NCBI RefSeq assembly: GCF_965638725.1
Contig: NC_134976.1
Span: 1,488,001-1,552,000, forward strand
DNA: 64,000 nucleotides
Direction: 5' to 3'
Source: Aptenodytes patagonicus
Taxonomy: Eukaryota > Chordata > Aves > Sphenisciformes > Spheniscidae
Part shown: positions 13,843-23,424 of the stretch, piece by piece
Layout of the letters: every line of letters begins with the position of its first letter
Numbering within the stretch: the stretch's first letter is position 1
The notes under the pieces: model-generated
The model's database searches: none
What the model was told of the DNA's origin: nothing
What the model saw: the letters and a program-made list of their open reading frames with translations, nothing else
Made by a program: the position numbers and the translations under genes

Positions 13843-16800
13843 TCACTTGTAGAGGATGTCGTAGTGGCCGGGGCGGTAGAGGAGGCAGACGCGGGGCTGG
13901 GAGCCCTCGGGGAAGACGTGGGGGTTGGTGGCGCCCCCCTCCCCCCGGTCCATGTATTCCACCAGGATGGAGACGTGCAAGGCTCGTGCGAGGGCGATGA
14001 TGTGGATGTGGTCGCTCTCCTTGCACATGGGTTCCACCTCCTGTCAGGGGAAAAGGGGGTCAGGGGGCCGTGCGAGGGGCGCTCGGAGGCCGTGCGAGGG
14101 CTGTGCAAGGCCGGGCGAGGGTCGTGCAAGGGCGACCGGAGGCCGTAAAGGGCTGCACGAAGCCGTGCAAGGGCAGCACGAGGCCGCGCACACCCGCGGG
14201 GGGGCTGTGCGAGGGCCGTGGGAGGCCGCGTGAAGCTGCGTGAAGCCGTGCAAGGGCAGCGCGAGGGCCGTGCAAGGCCACGCGAGGGCCGCTGGAGGCC
14301 GTGCGAGGGTGCTGGGAGGTGGTGCGAGACCCGTGCAAGGGCAGCGCGAGGCCGTGCAAGGCTCGTGCGAGGCCGCGTGATGCCACGCGAGGGCCACGTG
14401 AAGCCACGCAGGGGCGCTGGGACGTGACGCGAGACCCGTGCAAGGCTTGCGCGAGGCCGTGCAAGGGCAGCGCGAGGCCGTGCAAGGCTTGCGCGAGGCC
14501 GCAAGACGCCACGCAAAGGCCGCAGGAGACCCGGTAAGGACCACGCGGAGCTGCGCGAGGGCGCTGGGCGGTGGCGTGAGGCCCGCGCGACGCTCGCGTG
14601 AGGCCGCGCAAATCCGCGCAAAGCTGCAAGATGCCACCCGAGGGGCCCCGCAAGGACCACGCGAAGCCGTGCGGGGGCCCCGGGCGTTGCGAGACGCCGC
14701 CCAAAGCCGCGTGACGCCACGCAGGGGCCACGCGAGGACCGGGGGAAGCCGCGCGAGGGTGCTGGGAGGCAGCGCGTGGCCCGTGCGAGGCCCGTGCGAG
14801 GCCCGTGCGAGGCCCGTACCTGCTGGCAGAACTCCTTGATGCTGCGGCCGCCCTCCAGGAACTGCTCGAAGAAGCGGCGGTGGCGCTGGAGGCAGCCGGA
14901 GGTCAGCAGGCGCAGGTAGACCACCAGGTAGTCGGAGGTGCTGGGCTCGTTGAAGGCGGCCAGCAGCTCCGGCAGCGGCACGCGGCGCTCCACCCGCTCG
15001 ATCAGCTCCATGAACTGCGGGGCGCGCGCGTCAGGGGGGCGCACGCGCGTCAGGGGGGGCGCACGCGCGCGTCAGGGGGGTACAGGTGTGTCAGGGGCGC
15101 ACGCGCGCGTCAGGGGGGTACAGGTGTGTCAGGGGGGCACACGCGCGTCGGGGGGGCACACGTGGGGTTACGTGCCCCGTCATGGGTCACACAGGGGGTC
15201 ACAGGCACCGTGCCCCCCCCATCTCCCCACGCCCCCCCTCGTCTCCCTGCGCCCCCCCTCGTCTCCCCGCACCCCTCCGTCTCCCCCCGTCTCCCCGTGC
15301 CCCCCATCTCCCCATGCCCCCCCTCATCTCCCCGCGCCCCCCTCGTCTCCCCGTGCCCCCCATCTCCCCATGCCCCCCCTCGTCTCCCCGCGCCCCCCCT
15401 CGTCTCCCCGTGCCCCCCCATCTCCCCATGCCCCCCCTCGTCTCCCCGTGCCCCCCCTCATCTCCCCCCGTCTCCCCGTGCCCCCCCATGTCCCTGTTCC
15501 CCCCCGTCTCCCTGCACTCCCCCCATCTCCCCGTGCCCCCCCCGTCTCCCCGTGCCCCCCCCCGTCCCCGCGTCCCCACCGTGTTGTGGAAGTCCTCGAT
15601 GGTGAACTCGGTGAAGCCCTGCGCCACCAGCTCCTCCTTGCTGCGGGCAGAGACCTCCTTGAACCTGGGGGGGGACCCAGGCGTCTGGGGGGGGACTCGG
15701 ATGTTGGGGGGGGGGGGGGAAGGGGACCCGGGGGGCTCGGGGAGGGGGACACACCCAGGGGACACCCAGGCGTCCAAGCTGGGGACCGGGGGGGCCAAGA
15801 GGACCCAGAGGACTTGGGTGGGGGACCCCCAGGCGTCCGGGGGGGCACCCAGGCGTCCGGGGGGGCACCCAGGCGTCCGGGGGGGGTCCCCGGGCGTGGC
15901 GCACCGCTGCAGCTCCTGGCCGTCCTCCAGCAGAGCCTCCAGGTGGGCGAAGCCGAAGGCTCGGTAGAAGCAGTTCCCGTCCGGCCGCGTCTTCCGGATG
16001 TAGGAATACTTCTGGAGCAGGTCCTGCTCGGGGGGGCGGGCGGTCGGGGGGGGCACGGGGACACCCCGGGGGGGCACCACGAGGGACATCCCAGGGGACA
16101 CGGTACCCTTCAAGGCTCCCCGTCCCCTTCTGGTGCCCCACGGCTGCTCCCCCTCCTGTACTGGTGCCCCACGGCTGCCCCCGTCCCCTTCTGGTGCCCC
16201 ACGGCTGCCCCCGTCCCCTTCTGGTGCCCCACGGCTGCTCCCCGTCCTGTACTGGTGCCCCACGGCTGCCCCCCGTCCCCTTCTGGTGCCCCACGGCTGC
16301 TCCCCCTCCTGTACTGGTGCCCCACGGCTGCCCCCCGTCCCCTTCTGGTGCCCCACGGCTGCTCCCCCTCCTGTACTGGTGCCCCACGGCTGCCCCCCGT
16401 CCCCTTCTGGTGCCCCACGGCTGCTCCCCGTCCTGTACTGGTGCCCCACGGCTGCCCCCCGTCCCCTTCTGGTGCCCCACGGCTGCTCCCCGTCCTGTAC
16501 TGGTGCCCCACGGCTGCCCCCGTCCTGTACTGGTGCCCCACGGCTGCTCCCCGTCCTGTACTGGTGCCCCACGGCTGCTCCCCGTCCTGTACTGGTGCCC
16601 CACGGCTGCCCCCCGTCCCCTTCTGGTGCCCCACGGCTGCCCCCCGTCCTGTACTGGTGCCCCACGGCTGCCCCCCGTCCCCTTCTGGTGCCCCACGGCT
16701 GCTCCCCGTCCTGTACTGGTGCCCCACGGCTGCCCCCGTCCTGTACTGGTGCCCCACGGCTGCTCCCCCTCCTGTACTGGTGCCCCACGGCTGCCCCCCG

Positions 16801-17945
16801 TCCCCTTCTGGTGCCCCACGGCTGCTCCCCCTCCTGTACTGGTGCCCCACGGCTGCCCCCCGTCCCCTTCTGGTGCCCCACGGCTGCCCCCCGTCCCTTC
16901 TGGTGCCCACCTTGATCTTCTGCTGGTAGATGTGGTCGTCCTCGGCGTACTCCTTGTACAGCACCGCCAGCTCCAGCCGCTCCGACACCAGCGGGTTCTG
17001 CACCGCGATCTGCGCCCCGATGGGGGCCGTCAGGATTGGGGGGACCCCCCTAAGGGGGCCGGGAGGGATTTGGGGACCCCCCGAGGAGGTTTTGGGGGGG
17101 TGGTGGTGGGGTTTCTCACCTCTTGCTGGATCCGGTCCTGCTGTGCCATGATGGCCTCATCGTAGGCCAGGCAGTTCACGCCTTTTTGGGGGGATATTGG
17201 GGTTCAGAGGGGCCCCCCGATTTCATAGGGGTCCCCCATGGTCTCTTCACCCCGCCGATGGGGGGTTTGGGGGAGACGGGTGGGGTGGGCACCCCAAAAT
17301 GGATCCTGGGGGGTTTGGGGGGTGGCAGGACGCCGGGGAGATGCCTCTTGGGGGGGTCGGGGTGCTTTGGGGACGGGCCATGGGGGGCATCGGGGTGCCA
17401 GGGGGAGACTATGGGGGTGTTGGGGTGCTGTAGGGGACCTACAGGGGGGTGTTGGGGTGCCGGGGGGGGCCATGGGGGTATTGGGGTGCCGGGGGGAGAC
17501 TGGGGTGCTACGGGGGGCCTGCGGGGGGTATCGGGGTGCTGCGGGGGGCTACAGGGGACGTTGCGGTGCTTGGGGGGGCCCTGGGGCGCTGCGGGGGGAT
17601 TAGGGTGCTGTGGGGGTGCCTCGGGGGGGACGTGGGGGTGCCTCGGGGGGGACGTGGGGGTGCCGGGGTGCTGTGGGGGTGCCTCGGCGGGGCCTATAGG
17701 GGCACCGGGGAACCACGGGGGGGCTACGGGGGTATTGGGTGCCCCGTGGGGGGGAACCGGGCCCCAGCGCGGGGTCCCCCGTAGGGCGCCGGGGTGCTCC
17801 CGGTCCGGGGGTCCCCGGGGGGGTGCCGGGACGCAGGGGGAGGCCCGGGGAGACGGCCCCGGGGGGGACCGGGCCGGGGGCCGTCGGTACCGTCCGCGTC
17901 GCCGCCGAGCGGCTCCGGCTTCTGCTGAGGCTCCTCCGCCGCCAT
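13843..17945 (-). CDS. OTUB1: Ubiquitin thioesterase otubain-1, complete
   Basis: OTU-family cysteine protease specific for Lys48-linked ubiquitin, also known to inhibit E2 enzymes such as UBC13 without catalysis. Exons in coding order: 17945-17891, 17181-17120, 17009-16911, 16023-15905, 15664-15580, 15014-14820, 14040-13843 (stop 13845-13843). They sum to 813 bases, or 270 residues, against 271 in the human protein. Visible features are the N-terminal MAAEEPQQKPEPLG, the catalytic Asp/Cys in RPDGNCFYRAFGF (fourth exon), and the catalytic His in YRPGHYDILYK at the C-terminus. STSDYLVVYLRLLTSG and EYMDRGEGGATNPH are also present. All introns are GT-AG. An in-frame ATG three bases upstream (17948-17946) would add one Met; 17945 is chosen because the family begins MAAEEP. 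No breaks are seen. The gene is convergent with PPP4C. Confidence 0.97.
14041..14819 (-). repeat. OTUB1 last intron, GTGCGAGGCCGTGCAAGGGC array
   Basis: Short units of about 10-12 bases (CGTGCGAGGC, GCAAGGGCAGC, CCACGCGAGG) with looser longer-range order fill the whole 779-base intron. CpG density is high. No gene is seen. Confidence 0.8.
15015..15579 (-). repeat. OTUB1 intron, GTCAGGGGGG and CCCGTCTCCCCGTGCCCCCC arrays
   Basis: Two arrays lie end to end. 15030-15150 holds units such as CGCACGCGCGTCAGGGGGG, and 15215-15570 holds about 25-bp units around CCTCGTCTCCCCGTGCCCC. No gene is seen. Confidence 0.8.
15665..15904 (-). repeat. OTUB1 intron with GGGACCCAGGCGTC motif copies
   Basis: Begins next to the splice junction with GGGGACCCAGGCGTCTGG (15671 on) and ends with three copies of CACCCAGGCGTCCGGGGGG (15836-15890). 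This is the same core as the PPP4C intron 4 array and the ALDOA 3' flank. Confidence 0.8.
16024..16910 (-). repeat. OTUB1 intron, 29-30-bp minisatellite (GGTGCCCCACGGCTG)
   Basis: From about 16120 to 16910 some 26 units of TGGTGCCCCACGGCTG plus either CCCCCCGTCCCCTTC or CTCCCCGTCCTGTAC alternate in runs. Homogeneity is high. Open frames on both strands across it result from the repeat. Confidence 0.9.
17182..17890 (-). repeat. OTUB1 first intron, GGGGTGCCGGGGGG-type G-rich array
   Basis: Units of about 30 bases around GGGTGTTGGGGTGC(C/T)G and CTACGGGGG run from about 17330 to 17760, with strong G bias on the plus strand (C on the transcribed OTUB1 sense strand). The exon 1 donor at 17890 is followed by 100 bases of CpG-rich sequence. 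No gene is seen. Confidence 0.75.
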
Positions 17946-18080
17946 CATCCGCCGCAGCCCCGCCCCGCGCAGCGCTTCCGGGTCACCGGCCGCCGCCAGC
18001 AGCGCTTCCGGGTCAACGACCGCCCCGCCGGAAGCGCGCACGGCCGTAGCAACCGGCTCCTCCCTCGCCCGCGGTCAGGC
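17946..18080 (-). promoter_or_regulatory. OTUB1 CpG-island promoter with repeated ETS-type sites
   Basis: Direct repeat of GCAGCGCTTCCGGGTCA (near 17968 and 17998), plus CCGGAAGCGCGCA near 18030, places three CCGGAAG ETS cores within 100 bases of the start codon. CGTAGCAACCGG (18045) and CCTAGCAACGG (18087) resemble RFX half-sites. Transcription start is inferred. Confidence 0.6.
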
Positions 18081-18365
18081 CCGCCCCTAGCAACGGCCCG
18101 AGTGGGCGAGAGGCCACGCCCCAAGCGACAGGCCACGCCCCTGACGAACGCCCGGGAGCGGGAGGGCACCGCCCCTAGCGACAGGCTCCGCCCATGGAGA
18201 CCGGCCGGGAGCGGGGAGGGCACCGCCCCTAGCGACAGGCTCCGCCCATGGAGACCGGCTGGGAGCGGGGGAGGGCACCGCCCCTAGCGACAGGCTCCGC
18301 CCATGGAGACCGGCCGGGAGCGGGGGAGGGCACCGCCCCTAGCGACAAGCTCCGCCCCTGGAGAC
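18081..18365. repeat. 54-55-bp tandem repeat upstream of OTUB1
   Basis: Four good copies (CACC of CACCGCCCCTAGCGACAG at 18167, 18221, 18276 and 18331) plus diverged ones before them. Each unit contains GC-box-like CACCGCCCCTAGCGACA and GGCTCCGCCCATGGAGACC, so it may multiply promoter elements of OTUB1. Confidence 0.85.
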
Positions 18366-18409
18366 CGGCCCGCCCGGCTCCCTGTCCCCATCTTTCGGGT
18401 CCTCCCCCT

Positions 18410-18670
18410 CCGCCCGTAGCCCCTCGGTGTCTTTCCCTTCCCCGTCCCCCTCCGCCCGGCTCCCGGCCACTGTCTGTGCATTCCTCCCCCTCCGCCCGTA
18501 GCCCCTCGGTGTCTTTCCCTTCCCCGTCCCCCTCCGCCCGGCTCCCGGCCACTGTCTGTGCATTCCTCCCCCTCCGCCCGTAGCCTCGGTGTCTTTCCCT
18601 TCCCCGTCCCCCCTCCGCCCGGCTCCCGGCCACTGTCTGTGCATTCCTCCCCCTCCCGCCCGTAGCCCCT
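18410..18670. repeat. About 81-bp pyrimidine-rich tandem repeat
   Basis: CCCTCGGTGTCTTTCCCTTC starts near 18421, 18502, 18583 and 18667, with CTCCCGGCCACTGTCTGTGC in each unit. It passes into the diverged pyrimidine array that follows. Confidence 0.85.
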
Positions 18671-19735
18671 CGGTGTTTTTGCTGCCCCCGGCTCTCTGCC
18701 CGGCTCCTTGTCCCCGTTGTTCCAGGTCTCCCTTCCCGGCCCTGCAGCACGTCGCGGGTCTGTTTCTGCCTCCATCTCTCTTTATCCCGCTCCCTGCCCC
18801 TCGTTTTGAAGTCCTCCCTCTGCCCTGTCGCCCATCGCTATTTCGCCCTTTCTCCGCGTCGCCCTGTCCCCCTTCCCCTGACTCTCCCCCCCGCCCCCCA
18901 GCCCCTTGCTATAGTCGCCTTTCCCTGTCTCGGTTGGCCTGGCTCCCTGTCCCTCTTCCTTCACCTCTCTGCCCACCGCGTCTTCCCTCCCTCCCTCCCC
19001 CTCTCCCTCGCTGTCCCCATTTTTAAACCCTCCTTTGCCCGGTACCCGCCAGTTGTTTCTCTCTCCGTCTCCCCCTCTCCAACGCCCTGTCCCTGTTTTT
19101 TAACTCCCCCCTCCCTGCCCCGTCGCCGTGCCATCTTTTGCCTTTCTCCCTCTCTCTCCGGCCACCTCTCTGTCCCCGTTCGGTAGTTCCTCCCTCTCCG
19201 CCCTGTAGCCCGTCGCTTTTGTCCTTTCTCCATCTCGCCGGCTCCCCCGTGACCCTATTTTGGAATCCCCCCTATTCTTTCTGTACACGTTGCTCTTCTT
19301 TTTGCTCTCCAGCTCTTTTTTCCGGCTCCCTGTCCCTTCATTCTTCCCTCTCTGCCCGGTAGCCCGTAGCCACGCGGTCTGTTCGTGTGGTCCCCCTCCC
19401 CTCCATCGTTCGCTGTCCTGGCTCCCCTCCCCGTCCTTCTTTCCTCCCCCTCTGTCCTGCTGCCCGTCCCCGCTTTTTCCTGCGTCTCCATCCCGCTCCC
19501 CGTCCTTCTTTCTTGGCCTCTGTCCTGCTCCTTCTCCCTCTTTCTGCTGCCTCCCTTCCTCTCTCCCTGGGGCTTCTTCCTCCCTCTCTGTCGGGCTCCT
19601 CGCCCCCACCTTTCTCTCCTCACGCTCTCGCTACACCCCCGCTGTCCGGCCGGCTGCCGCTTTCCTCTTCCAGTGTCCTGCGCCCCGCTCCTCGTTTTTG
19701 GCGGCCCCCGCCTCTGCCCAGCAGCCCAGCGCTCC
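18671..19735. repeat. Diverged pyrimidine-rich array (unit with CCCTGTAGCCCATCGCTATTTT)
   Basis: Loosely repeated phrases (TCCCTCTCTGCCC, GTAGCCCGTCGCTTTTG, GGCTCCCTGTCCC) at about 80-100-base spacing, the same family as at 24180-25440, 26330-26748, 27300-27585, 28812-29650 and 30385-31400. No gene is seen in its 1.07 kb. Confidence 0.6.
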
Positions 19736-19738
19736 AGG

Positions 19739-19783
19739 AGCCGACCGACCGACCGACCGACCGACCGTCCGTCCGTCCGTTCC
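19739..19783. repeat. (GACC)n / (GTCC)n microsatellite
   Basis: About seven GACC units followed by four GTCC units. Confidence 0.9.
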
Positions 19784-19890
19784 CCACCGGACTGACAAGC
19801 GCGGCTCCGGGAGTGACTGCCACGGCGTCCCCGGGGCGGGGGGAGCGTCAGGGGCCCCGGGGCAGACTCGCCCCCGGGACTTGCTACGTG
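19784..19890. other. GC-rich linker between microsatellite and 21-bp array
   Basis: Non-repetitive CpG-rich sequence. No gene is seen. Confidence 0.4.
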
Positions 19891-20152
19891 CCTGGCTGAA
19901 CAAACGCTCGCCGTGGCTGGATAAACGCTCGCCGTGGCTGAACAAACGCTCGCCGTGGCTGAACAAACGCTCGCTGTGCGTGGCTGGATAAACGCTCGCC
20001 ATGGCTGAACAAACGCTCGCCGTGGCTGAACAAACACTCGCCGTGGCTGAACAAACACTCGCCGTGGCTGAACAAACGCTCGCCATGGCTGGATAAACGC
20101 TCGCCGTGGCTGGATAAACGCTCGCTGTGCGTGGCTGGATAAACGCTCGCCG
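19891..20152. repeat. 21-bp minisatellite (TGGCTGAACAAACGCTCGCCG)
   Basis: About twelve units in which TGGCTGAACAAACGCTCGCC alternates with TGGCTGGATAAACGCTCGCC. Two units carry a GTGCG insertion. Identity between units is high. Confidence 0.9.
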
Positions 20153-20611
20153 TCTCCTTCGCCCTCCCGGCTGGGTTTGCGCTCCCTTTGCAGGGGGCGA
20201 GGGGCCGCGATGGAGCCCAGGGGAGGGGGTGACGCAGGGCGGGGGTCGGGCGATGGCCCCCCCGCCCCTGCTGGGCTCCGGCTGTGGGCTCGGGCCGGAG
20301 GAGCCCCGGGGGCGGGCGGCGGGGCTGATGGCGGCGGCCCCTCCCCGTGAAGGGGCTGCGCTGCCGGAGCGGCTGCGGGGCCGGTGGTGGGGCTGCCGCC
20401 CCCCGGGGGGCCGCGGAGGGGCCGCTGTGAGCCGAGGGAGGGGCGGAGCGGGCGGCGAGCGAGGGGGGCGGCGAGGCGAGGCCGGCGGGGGGAGCCGGGC
20501 GGCGGCGGCTGCCGGGAGCCGCGCCGGGGAGCGCGGGGCTGCGCCGGGGGCCGGGCGGGGGGAGAGCGGCGTCCCCGCAGGGTCAGGGGGCGGGGAGGGC
20601 CGCCTCCCGCG
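20153..20611. promoter_or_regulatory. CpG island, possible promoter
   Basis: Very CpG-dense, G-rich sequence. The part around 20195-20310 (GGGGGTGACGCAGGG... GCTCCGGCTGTGGGCTCGGG) is similar to 29805-29885 (GGGGTGATGTGCTG... GCTCCAGCTGTGGGCTGGGG), so it belongs to the duplicated modules described below. No coding exon is recognised. Confidence 0.45.
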
Positions 20612-22060
20612 GCATGCCGGGAGCTGTAGTCCGGGGCACTGGGCTTCCGGTCGGCCATGTTTGCTCCCCGGAGCATGCCGGGAGCTGTAGTCCCGGGGCA
20701 CTGGGCTTCCGGTCGGCCATGTTGGCTCCCCGGAGCATGACGGGAGCTGTGGTCCCGGGGCACCGGGCTTCCGGTCGGCCATGTTGGCTCCCCGGAGCAT
20801 GCCGGGAGCTGTGGTCCCGGGGCACCGGGCTTCCGGTCGGCCATGTTGGCTCCCCGGAGCATGCCGGGAGCTGTGGTCCCGGGGCACGGGGCTTCCGGTC
20901 GGCCATGTTGGCTCCCCGGAGCATGACGGGAGCTGTGGTCCCGGGGCACTGGGCTTCCGGTCGGCCATGTTGGCTCCCCGGAGCATGACGGGAGCTGTAG
21001 TCCCGGGGCACTGGGCTTCCGGTCGGCCATGTTGGCTCCCCGGAGCATGCCGGGAGCTGTGGTCCCGGGGCACTGGGCTTCCGGTCGGCCATGTTGGCTC
21101 CCCGGAGCATGCCGGGAGCTGTAGTCCCGGGGCACTGGGCTTCCGGTCGGCCATGTTGGCTCCCCGGAGCATGCCGGGAGCTGTGGTCCCGGGGCACTGG
21201 GCTTCCGGTCGGCCATGTTGGCTCCCCGGAGCATGCCGGGAGCTGTGGTCCCGGGGCACGGGGCTTCCGGTCGGCCATGTTGGCTCCCCGGAGCATGCCG
21301 GGAGCTGTAGTCCGGGGCACTGGGCTTCCGGTCGGCCATGTTGGCTCCCCGGAGCATGCCGGGAGCTGTGGTCCCGGGGCACTGGGCTTCCGGTCGGCCA
21401 TGTTGGCTCCCCGGAGCATGACGGGAGCTGTGGTCCCGGGGCACTGGGCTTCCGGTCGGCCATGTTGGCTCCCCGGAGCATGCCGGGAGCTGTGGTCCCG
21501 GGGCACTGGGCTTCCGGTCGGCCATGCTGGCTCCCCGGAGCATGACGGGAGCTGTAGTCCCGGGGCACTGGGCTTCCGGTCGGCCATGTTGGCTCCCCGG
21601 AGCATGCCGGGAGCTGTAGTCCCGGAGCACTGGGCTTCCGGTCGGCCATGTTGGCTCCCCGGAGCATGCCGGGAGCTGTAGTCCCGGGGCACTGGGCTTC
21701 CGGTCGGCCATGTTGGCTCCCCGGAGCATGCCGGGAGCTGTGGTCCCGGGGCACTGGGCTTCCGGTCGGCCATGTTGGCTCCCCGGAGCATGCCGGGAGC
21801 TGTGGTCCCGGGGCACTGGGCTTCCGGTCGGCCATGTTGGCTCCCCGGAGCATGCCGGGAGCTGTGGTCCCGGGGCACGGGGCTTCCGGTCGGCCATGTT
21901 GGCTCCCCGGAGCATGCCGGGAGCTGTAGTCCGGGGCACGGGGCTTCCGGTCGGCCATGTTGCTACCCGGAGCATGCCGGGAGCTGTGGTCCCGGGGCAC
22001 CGGGCTTCCGGTCGGCCATGCTGGCTCCCCGGAGCATGCCGGGAGGTGTAGTCTTCCGTC
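20612..22060. repeat. 62-bp tandem array carrying ZNF143/THAP11-, ETS- and YY1-like sites, about 23 copies
   Basis: Each unit reads GCATGCCGGGAGCTGTAGT, then CCCGGGGCACTGGG, then CTTCCGGTCGGCCATGTTGG, then CTCCCCGGA. On the minus strand the first element is ACTACAGCTCCCGGCATGC, close to the ZNF143/THAP11 promoter motif ACTACAnnTCCCAGCATGC. ACCGGAAG is an ETS (GABP) site, and CAACATGGCCG fits the YY1 core. Variation between units is mainly A/G in TGTAGT versus TGTGGT, C/A in ATGCCGG versus ATGACGG, and single-base indels. The long open frames over it on both strands are repeat products. Confidence 0.92.
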
Positions 22061-22990
22061 GCTCCGCTGCCGTGCGGCCGCGCTGCCTCTGCCGGTGCAT
22101 GCCGGGAGGTGTAGTTTTCACGGACGTGGCTGCCGGGCAGCCGCACGGCTCTCGGGCGCGTGCGGCGCGGTGTAGCCCTTGCTACCGCCGCGGCCCCCAC
22201 GGCGTGGCACGAGGTGTAGTTTTGCTGCCCGTTTCGCGTGGTTTTCGGCGGGCTTCCCGCCGCGCCCGGTCCCCGACGGCGCCGCGCATGCGCTGTGTAG
22301 CCCTACACGGCGCTCGCTGCTGCCGCCCTGTGACCATAATGCGGTACTGCAGTACAGCCGCCGCGCATGCGCCGTGGGTGTTACACCGCGCTCTCTGCTG
22401 CCGCCAGGTGACCATAATGCGGTACTGCAATGCGGTCGCTGCGCATGCGCCGTGGGTGTTACGCCGTGCTCGCTGCTGCCGCCCGGTGACCATAATGCGG
22501 TACTGCAATGCGGTCGCCGCGCATGCGCTGTGCGTGTTACGCCGTGCTCGCTGCTGCCTCCCAACGACCAGAAGTCGGTACTGCAGCTCCGGCGCCGCGC
22601 ATGCGCCGTGCGTGTTACACCGCGCTCGCTGCTGCCGCCCGGTGACCATAATGCGGTACTGCAGTACGGTCGCCGCGCATGCGTCTTCGGTGCTACACCG
22701 TGCTCGCTGCTGCCGCCCGGCGACCGTTATGCGGTACCGCAGCTCCGGCGCCGCGCATGCGCAGATCAGCGTTACACCGCGCTCGCTGCTGCCGCCTGGC
22801 GAGCAAAAGCCGGTGCTGCCGCTCCAGCGCCGCGCATGCGCGGTGGCCCGCGCCGCCCGGCTCGCTGCTGCCGCCGCCTGGCGGCCGAGGCGCGGTACTG
22901 CAGCCCGGCGTCTGCGCGCCGGCTCTGGCCCCTCCGGCGCGCCGTCGGCGTCCCGCGCATGCGCGGTGCCCGGGGGCAGCTTGGCGGCGC
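22061..22990. repeat. About 78-bp tandem array centred on NRF1-like GCGCATGCGC, about nine copies
   Basis: CGCGCATGCGC(C/T) lies near 22285, 22363, 22441, 22519, 22596, 22674, 22753, 22833 and 22956. Each is followed by GCTCGCTGCTGCCGCC and ACCATAATGCGGTACTGCA. The palindrome matches the NRF1 consensus YGCGCATGCGCR. The first 150 bases (22061-22220) are transitional and hold further ZNF143-like tails (GCATGCCGGGAGGTGTAGT near 22098). Confidence 0.88.
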
Positions 22991-23424
22991 GCAGGACGGC
23001 GTTCCCGGCGGCGGGTGAGGGCCCGGGCCGCCGGCGAGGCGGGCGAGCCCCCTCGGCGGGTGCGGGGGTGTCTCCCCCCTCGGCGGGACGGGAAGCTGCA
23101 AACCGCCCGCTGCGGCAGGCTGCCGGTCCGCCGGCGGCGAGGCGGGTCGGGGCAGCCCCGAGGAACTTACCCGAGGGCTGACGGACGGGGAGAGGGGAAG
23201 GAGGCGGACCCCCCCCCCCCCCCCCGGGCGCCTCCCCAACTCGCCGGGGCTCCCCCTGAGCCTCCCCCGGCCCCGCTCGCCCCGGGCAGCTGCCCCCGGC
23301 TCCAGCACCTCCCCTGAAGCCCGTCCCGTAGCCCCAGGCCGCCCCCGGGCCCTGCCGTGACGGTGACCCTCGGCGGCCCTCAAACGTGCGTGACTCCCCC
23401 TCAACGCGGGTGCCGTTAGCAGCA
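22991..23424. other. CpG-rich flank with a strong donor-like site
   Basis: Non-repetitive, very CpG-dense. GGCGGCGGGTGAGGG near 23010 resembles a 5' splice site of a CpG-island first exon reading on the plus strand. A poly-C run lies at 23210-23225. No coding content is recognised. Confidence 0.4.

Noticed and set aside
19255..22200. A 981-codon minus-strand frame and companions over the 62-bp array
   Set aside because: It spans unrelated elements (pyrimidine array, microsatellite, 21-bp and 62-bp arrays). The peptide is only the translated repeat.
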